Below the pieces are notes generated by a model, which was not told where the DNA came from, ran no database searches, and saw only the letters and a program-made list of their open reading frames with translations. From Ovis canadensis (taxonomy: Eukaryota; Chordata; Mammalia; Artiodactyla; Bovidae), in contig NC_091251.1 in assembly GCF_042477335.2 (NCBI RefSeq), positions 36,100,501 to 36,164,500 of the forward strand: 64,000 bases of DNA. Direction: 5' to 3'. Positions within the stretch are counted from its first letter, which is position 1; each line of letters begins with the position of its first letter. Made by a program: the position numbers and the translations under genes. Of the stretch, positions 58,471-64,000 are shown in pieces.

Positions 58471-58680
58471 CTTCCCAGGTGGCGCTAATAGTAAAGAAAC
58501 CCCCTTTCAGTGCAGTAGACACAGGTTTGATCCCTGGGCGGGGAAGATCCTGGAGAGGGGGGCAGGGCAACCCACTCCAGTATTCTTGCCTGGAGAATCC
58601 CATGGACAGTGAAGCCTGATGGGCTACAGTCCGCAGAGTTACAAAGAGTAGGACATGATTGAAGCTACTTAGCACGCAAG
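58471..58680 (+). mobile_element. Bov-tA SINE
   Basis: cttcccaggtggcgctaata head through gaagctacttagcacgcaag. Confidence 0.9.
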
Positions 58681-58762
58681 CACACCCAGAAGGACAAGAG
58701 CCTCTTCTTCTGAAAAGAGATAAAATATGTCTAGGCCACCCCATACTCTATCCATTTCCCCT

Positions 58763-58890
58763 CGTGTGCTCGGTCGCTCAGTCTTGTCCAACTCTTTGGG
58801 ACCCTATGGACTGTAGCCCGCCAGGCTCCTCTGTCCATGGGATTCTCCCTGCAGGAATACTGGAGAGGGTTGCCGTTTCCTTCTCTGATC
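58763..58890 (-). mobile_element. Bov-tA SINE, partial
   Basis: gtgtgctcggtcgctcagtc through gccgtttccttctctgatcc, lacking the tRNA-like head. Confidence 0.85.
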
Positions 58891-59249
58891 CATTTTCCCT
58901 ACTCTGCCCTAGCTCTACCAGGATGTTTAGTTACTGAATGGATAATGAAGGAAAGAGAATATACTCTCCAGAAACAGTTTTGGGGTGGGCCTTGTCCTAG
59001 GGGTAAATACAGAAGTCCTCTGATCCCAGTGTGTCTAACACAACACTAGACCAGTCTTCATTCCTCCTCTTCAGGATTTTATAATTGTTCCCAATAGCCC
59101 AGCTCCCAAAATTTAGCTGTAGAAATTCAAAGTCTCAAACAGTTTAATGGAAGGCTGCTCTCCTTCTAAGTCTTTAAATGGGAAAGTTACTGAAAGAGAT
59201 ATGCTCACAACAAACTGGCCTGATTTGGGGATGGGTAGCAGAGAAGGAA

Positions 59250-59652
59250 GGAGAAGGCAATGGCAACCCACTCCAGTACTCTTGCCTGGAAAATCCCATG
59301 GATGGAGGAACCTGGGTGGCTGCAGTCCATGGGGTCACACAGAGTCGGACACAACTGAAGTGCCTTAGCAGCGGAGAAGGAAATGGCACCCCACTCCAGC
59401 ACTCTTGTCTGGAAAATCCCATGGACAGAGGAGCCTGGTGAGCTGCAGTCCATGGGGTCACTAACAGTCAGACACGACTGAGTGACTTCACTTTCACTTT
59501 GCTCTTTCATGCATTGGAGAAGGAAATGGCAACCCACTCCAGTGTTCTTGCCTGGAGAATCCCAGGGACGGGGGAGCCTGGTGGGCTGCCATCTATGGGG
59601 TCACACAGAGTCGGACACGACTGAAGTGACTTAGCAGCAGCAGCAGCAGTGG
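59250..59652 (+). mobile_element. BovA2 SINE with three monomers
   Basis: Monomers start at about 59250, 59373 and 59515. The first ends cttagcagc and runs straight into the second, so a monomer was added to a normal dimer. It ends in a cagcag tail. Confidence 0.9.
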
Positions 59653-61454
59653 AGGGATGGGAGGCTCAGAAAGCAGCCCAGCCCAAGATCCTGTGGGTCC
59701 ATAGAGCTCTCTAGAAGGTGCCCTTGTTCCCCCACAACCTGGTCCTTATCTTTTCAGTATCTCTTTTTCACTAACACCCCCCACAGCCTTTCCCTAGAGT
59801 TTCCAGGATAATTGATTTTCAAGTGTGTATTTTTTATTCTTTAATATCACTGGGCCCTTATTTTCAGGTGTTTTTTAATACTGAATTTTAACATTTTGCT
59901 ATTTTTATATGCTTTATATTTCATTTCTGACCATTTTACCACATGATTTTAGCAACATCAAAACGTCTAAAACTTGGGAAATTTTTAGTTTGTTACCTGA
60001 CTGGCTACACTAAAATTGTTTTTAATTTTTTTTAATTCTTTAAGTCTGTCTATTCCTTTACTTTAAATATACTAAGTTTCCATAGCTAAAGAACAGGAGC
60101 AGACCTAAAACAAAAAGACACATGAAGCTGCAGAAGAGAGACCAGGGAGGGGTGGGGCGGTGGGGACAGACTGTTTCTCTCATCAAGAGATTTAATCCTT
60201 CATCAAACACATTACCTGTTTCTTCCAAATCCACCTCCTGGAAATCTACTCTGCCCATCTCTCTAAATCACAAATTGCCCTCCTATGCAGCCCCTGAACA
60301 CACCATACCCTAAGTCAAAGCTGCCATCCTCTCCCGGAACATAGAGGTAAAGGAAGCTTTCATCCAACAGGGCATCTAGGAGAGGCGGAACCAGAGTTAT
60401 GCACAACAAATGGGAAAAATCAGACTGGAAAAGCGGATAAATTAGGGAGAATGTTTTTAATTATGCATAAATACACATTATGGAAATCCTCCAAACACTT
60501 CTCCCAGTGCTACAGTTCTGTCTGATTTGATATACAATTGATTTTCATAAAGCATTTCAGGAACGTATTGCTTGCCTAAATGAAGGAACACTGGTATTAC
60601 ACATATATATTGACAAAAATAAAAATTGCCTTGGCTCATTATTTGCATTTTAAACATAATCTTAATCCAACTCTTTCTATCCCTTCACTGTATTCTAGCT
60701 GAATAGTCTTCCGATTTGTTGTCAAATCGAAGTGTATTCCTGAAACTCAGGCAGTAAAAGCCTGGTGTTTCTTCTTTCTTTGCAAGCAGAGGGTATGCTT
60801 AATATTTTCTATGACTTCTGAAGAACCAGGTTTATTATGTATCATTATTACTATTAATAGCTTTTAAAAGTTAAATTATGAATTATGTTACTTTATAAAA
60901 TAACCACAATAAAATATCTTGATGGCTTTTCTGATGGAGAGTAAATGGTTAAATCTACTAATACTCCCACATAATTTATAATTAATCTCTATTATATTAA
61001 TTGCTTCTTGAAAATAGACATTTAAGTATCAAAGTTACTTTGTTGCAAAATGACAGATGATAGCACTCAAACCCTAGTAGGGGGAAAAAAATCTCTTTCA
61101 AATAGAATATTTGACAAAATGAATGAAACAGACATATGTCATTGCTCTGTTTTTTCTTATCCTGTGGATTAGGTACTTCAAATTCTTTTCAGGTCTTTAG
61201 AGAGCGTTATTGTATGGTAAACTGCAACATATAATAGACCCATGAACAGCACAAGTTTGAGCTATGCAGATTCACTTATAACTGGATTTTTTTCAATATA
61301 GTACCTGTATTTTCAATTTACAGAGATTTAAATTAATTTAGAGGGAAAGTCATGAAAAATGTGTTCCATTAGAGATCACATGTGGAATCGAAAGGTCCAG
61401 TCCTGACTCTATCCAAAATGTTTATGCTTCCCACCTCTTGGTAACACACTTATC
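59653..61454. other. Unassigned DNA between TRAV1 and OR10G2
   Basis: About 1.8 kb with few recognisable repeats, unusual for this window. No coding signal seen. Confidence 0.45.
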
Positions 61455-61615
61455 AATCTCTTTGTGGGGTTTGGGGGGTTGTTTTTTTAATTGAAGTACA
61501 GTTGATTTACAATGTTATATTAAATTTTGCTGTATAGCACAATGATTCAGTTATACATACATATATATACATTCTTTTTTTATATCTTTTTCCATTATGA
61601 TTTATCACAGGCTAT
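61455..61615 (-). repeat. L1 3' end antisense
   Basis: ttaattgaagtacagttgat and ctgtatagcacaatgattca. Confidence 0.75.
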
Positions 61616-62047
61616 TAATCAGTTTGTTTGTGAGGCAGAGATAGCAATACTCAATTTTTAACTGCACAGAGGTCAGTGCCTCTAACCCTCATGTTGTTCA
61701 AAAGTCAACAGTATATCTAGAGCAAGATCTAGCTATAATTCTCTATATATGTACAAACTGAAGATTAAGTTCTGCGTTAATCAAAGCTTGTACAGTAAGA
61801 ATTCCTCTGAAACATTTTACCAGAAAATGCAATCCCAAACCAATGAACCACATAAATCAACCAATAAATCTAAATGATATCCTGGAGCAATGAAAAATGT
61901 GAAAGGTCTTTGACATTTTTTATAACAAAACTAAACCCATAATGCATCAGAATGAGATGGTCCCTTGCCAGCCAGGGGTGGGCCCATGAGTCAGAGAAAG
62001 AAGCACTGTGTCATATCAGTAGGATTTGGCAACGTTTATTCAATCAC
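61616..62047. other. Unassigned DNA
   Basis: Nothing recognised before the Bov-tA upstream of OR10G2. Confidence 0.45.
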
Positions 62048-62262
62048 TTTCCCAGGTAGCTTAAATGGTAAAGAATCTGCCAGCAATGCAGGAGATCTGG
62101 GTTCTATACCTGGGTCGGTAAGATCTCCTGGAGAAGAGCATGGCAACCTACTCTAGTATTCTTGCCTGGAGAATGCCATGGATAGAGGAGCCTGATGGGC
62201 TACAGTCCACGGGGTCGCAAAGAGTCAGACACGACTGAGTGACTTTCTTTCACTTTCATTCA
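62048..62262 (+). mobile_element. Bov-tA SINE
   Basis: tttcccaggtagcttaaatg head through gagtgactttctttcacttt. It lies 830 bases upstream of the OR10G2 start. Confidence 0.9.
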
Positions 62263-62269
62263 ATCAGCT

Positions 62270-62715
62270 ATTCAGAAAATAATTATCACTTCTACTGTAC
62301 TAGAGAGGATGACTAATGGAAGAGACATTAGACAACATAGGCAACAGCAATATAATGTGATACGTGTTCTGAAAGAGTAAGCATGGTCTTTGGGAAACAA
62401 GAAAGTCCTTTTGAAGATGAGGCCCTCCAAATACAGTCCTGAAACAAAAGTGGGCATTATGTAGGTGAAGGGGGCAGAGAGGCAGTGGGTGCACATGTTC
62501 CAGGCTGGAGCACTGAACTGAGAGAGCGCTGAGGAAGTCCGTGCATCCGAACGTCAGGAAGGAATTGCAGTGGGTATGATGGAGTGACAAACAAGGACCG
62601 GAAAACGAATATTTTTCCAAGCTATGGTGAGGAGGTGAGATTTCAGCTGAGGACAAAGAGGGGCCATTCCAATAATGGTAAGTGGAGGAGCAAGTAGATG
62701 TGCTCATTCTGGGAT
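62270..62715 (+). repeat. Possible L2-like fragment
   Basis: The purine-rich, MIR/L2-like order (gctggagcactgaactgaga, gaggaggtgagatttcagct) suggests an old L2; the match is weak. The minus-strand frame of about 135 codons over it has no recognised domain. Confidence 0.35.
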
Positions 62716-63087
62716 ATGCATTCCACGCTCCTCTGTCTCAGCCTTAGCTCCTCTTTGGTGAACATATTTTTTGCTTGGAGTTAATGATACTGCCTATCAT
62801 TCACACGTTCTCCTCTTCCTTGATCTGCCAAATTATTCTTCTCAGTAGATAAGAGTTTCCATTCACCTAGAGTACTAACCAGCCTGGGGGTGATTTATAG
62901 TATCAAGTAAACCAAAATGACTAATGACAATGCCGCCTCTCCTTTTAGAAAAAATATTTAATAGTATTCAGTTTATCTCATAACTCTCTGGCATTAATCA
63001 TCAGGAAAAAGCATTCTCCCATCGCATTTCTGTGTTGTATTTCCCTTGCCTGACTTCTTCATTCATCTTAGCAGACTACAGAAGAAC

Positions 63088-64000
63088 ATGGAAAAGACCA
63101 GCAACACATCCCTGGATTCTGTGGTCACAGATTTCATTCTCCTGGGCTTATCTCACCCACTGAGGCTGAGGATTCTTCTCTTCTTGGTCTTCTTCATCAT
63201 TTACATCCTGACTCAGCTGGGCAACCTCCTCATTTTGCTCACTGTGTGGGCTGACCCAAAGCTCCACACTCGCCCCATGTACATCCTCCTGGGCGTGCTC
63301 TCATTCCTGGACATGTGGCTCTCCTCCGTCATCGTTCCTCGGCTAATATTGGATTTTACTCCCGCCAGCAAGAGAATCCCGTTTGGGGGCTGTGTGGCTC
63401 AACTGTATTTCTTTCATTTCCTGGGCAGCACTCAGTGCTTCCTCTACACCTTGATGGCCTATGACAGGTACCTGGCAATATGCCAGCCCCTGCACTACCC
63501 CATGCTCATGAATGGGAGGTTATGCACCATCCTTGTGGCTGGAGCTTGGGTGGCTGGCTCCATTCATGGGTCCATCCAGGCCACCCTGACATTCCGCCTG
63601 CCCTACTGTGGGCCCAACAAGGTGGATTATTTTTTCTGTGACATCCCTGCAGTATTGAGACTGGCCTGTGCAGACACAACTGTCAACGAGCGTGTGACTT
63701 TTGTGGACATCGGGGTAGTGGCTGCCAGTTGCTTCATGTTAATCCTGCTCTCCTATGCCAACATAGTCCACGCCATCCTGCAGATACACACTGCTGATGG
63801 GCGGCGCCGAGCCTTCTCCACCTGCGGCTCCCACCTAACCGTGGTCACAGTCTACTATGTCCCCTGTACTTTCATCTACCTTCGGGCTGGCTCCAAGAGT
63901 CCCCTGGATGGGGCAGTGGCTGTGTTTTACACTGTTGTCACCCCATTTCTAAACCCCCTCATCTACACACTGAGGAACCAGGAAGTGAAGTCTGCTCTGA
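63088..64000 (+). CDS. OR10G2: Olfactory receptor OR10G2-like, 3' end cut by the window edge
   Basis: This odorant receptor reads open for 304 codons to the last base; the human protein is about 310 residues, so only the C-terminal few codons and stop are missing. Seen: NTS glycosylation site (6-8), GN in TM1 (45-46), PMY after TM1, MAYDRY (123-128), ECL2 and TM5 Cys residues, RAFSTCGSHL at TM6 (241-250) and PFLNPLIY in TM7 (286-293). The start ATG at 63088 follows a pyrimidine-rich tract and a TTAG acceptor (AG at 63070-63071), as expected for the coding exon of an OR with a separate 5' UTR exon. OR10G2 and OR10G3 are close paralogues. OR10G2 is preferred from the sequence and because it neighbours TRAV1-2 in human. 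The truncation comes from the window, not a mutation. Confidence 0.9.
   Translation, partial: MEKTSNTSLDSVVTDFILLGLSHPLRLRILLFLVFFIIYILTQLGNLLILLTVWADPKLHTRPMYILLGVLSFLDMWLSSVIVPRLILDFTPASKRIPFGGCVAQLYFFHFLGSTQCFLYTLMAYDRYLAICQPLHYPMLMNGRLCTILVAGAWVAGSIHGSIQATLTFRLPYCGPNKVDYFFCDIPAVLRLACADTTVNERVTFVDIGVVAASCFMLILLSYANIVHAILQIHTADGRRRAFSTCGSHLTVVTVYYVPCTFIYLRAGSKSPLDGAVAVFYTVVTPFLNPLIYTLRNQEVKSAL

Noticed and set aside
1-64000. CRISPR array, operons or a bacterial defence-type system
   Set aside because: All repeated units are dispersed eukaryotic retroelements or simple repeats, and genes have introns and splice sites.

Overview
The window is mammalian nuclear DNA from a ruminant, most likely a bovid close to cattle. 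The main evidence is the repeat content: dozens of Bov-tA and BovA2 SINEs, many BovB (RTE-clade) LINE 3' ends, cetartiodactyl CHR SINEs and ruminant-type L1 3' ends. These sit on an older layer of MIR, L2, MER5A, L1M and LTR fragments. No prokaryotic gene organisation, CRISPR array or exogenous virus is visible. The species cannot be fixed from the sequence alone.

Four host genes are supported. OR4E1 (18608-19555, +) and OR4E2 (26505-27443, -) are intact single-exon olfactory receptors facing tail to tail. TRAV1 (54755-55382, -) is an intact two-exon T-cell receptor alpha V gene with its 23-bp-spacer recombination signal at 54716-54754. OR10G2 (63088 to the right edge, +) is open throughout and lacks only its last few codons because the window ends. 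This order and orientation is the mirror image of the 5' end of the human TCR alpha/delta locus on 14q11.2 (OR10G2, TRAV1-2, OR4E2, OR4E1), so the window is the bovid TRA/TRD 5' end read in reverse. TRAV1 is the V gene used by the semi-invariant TCR of MAIT cells. Because its recombination signal faces the OR4E pair, a standard deletional V-J join should remove both OR4E genes from a MAIT cell genome and leave OR10G2.

Layout: 1-18.3 kb is repeat-dense DNA with a possible distal OR promoter near 14.4 kb. 18.6-27.5 kb holds the two OR4E genes. 27.6-54 kb is a deep pile of nested retrotransposons. 54.7-55.4 kb is TRAV1. 55.4-63 kb is repeats plus unassigned DNA. OR10G2 closes the window.

No new gene system was found. 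The most informative unusual signals are records of retrotransposition. One is a U6 snRNA/L1 chimera with an 18-bp target duplication (40089-40868). Another is an L1 with a 5' inversion, a 3' transduction and a 14-bp duplication (48045-50013). A Bov-tA/BovB composite has a 13-bp duplication (51201-52064). Two insertions have abnormally long flanking duplications: 77 bp around a Bov-tA and 60 bp around an L1.

Repeat family names come from recognising sequence by eye, so boundaries are good to about 5-30 bases unless a target duplication fixes them.
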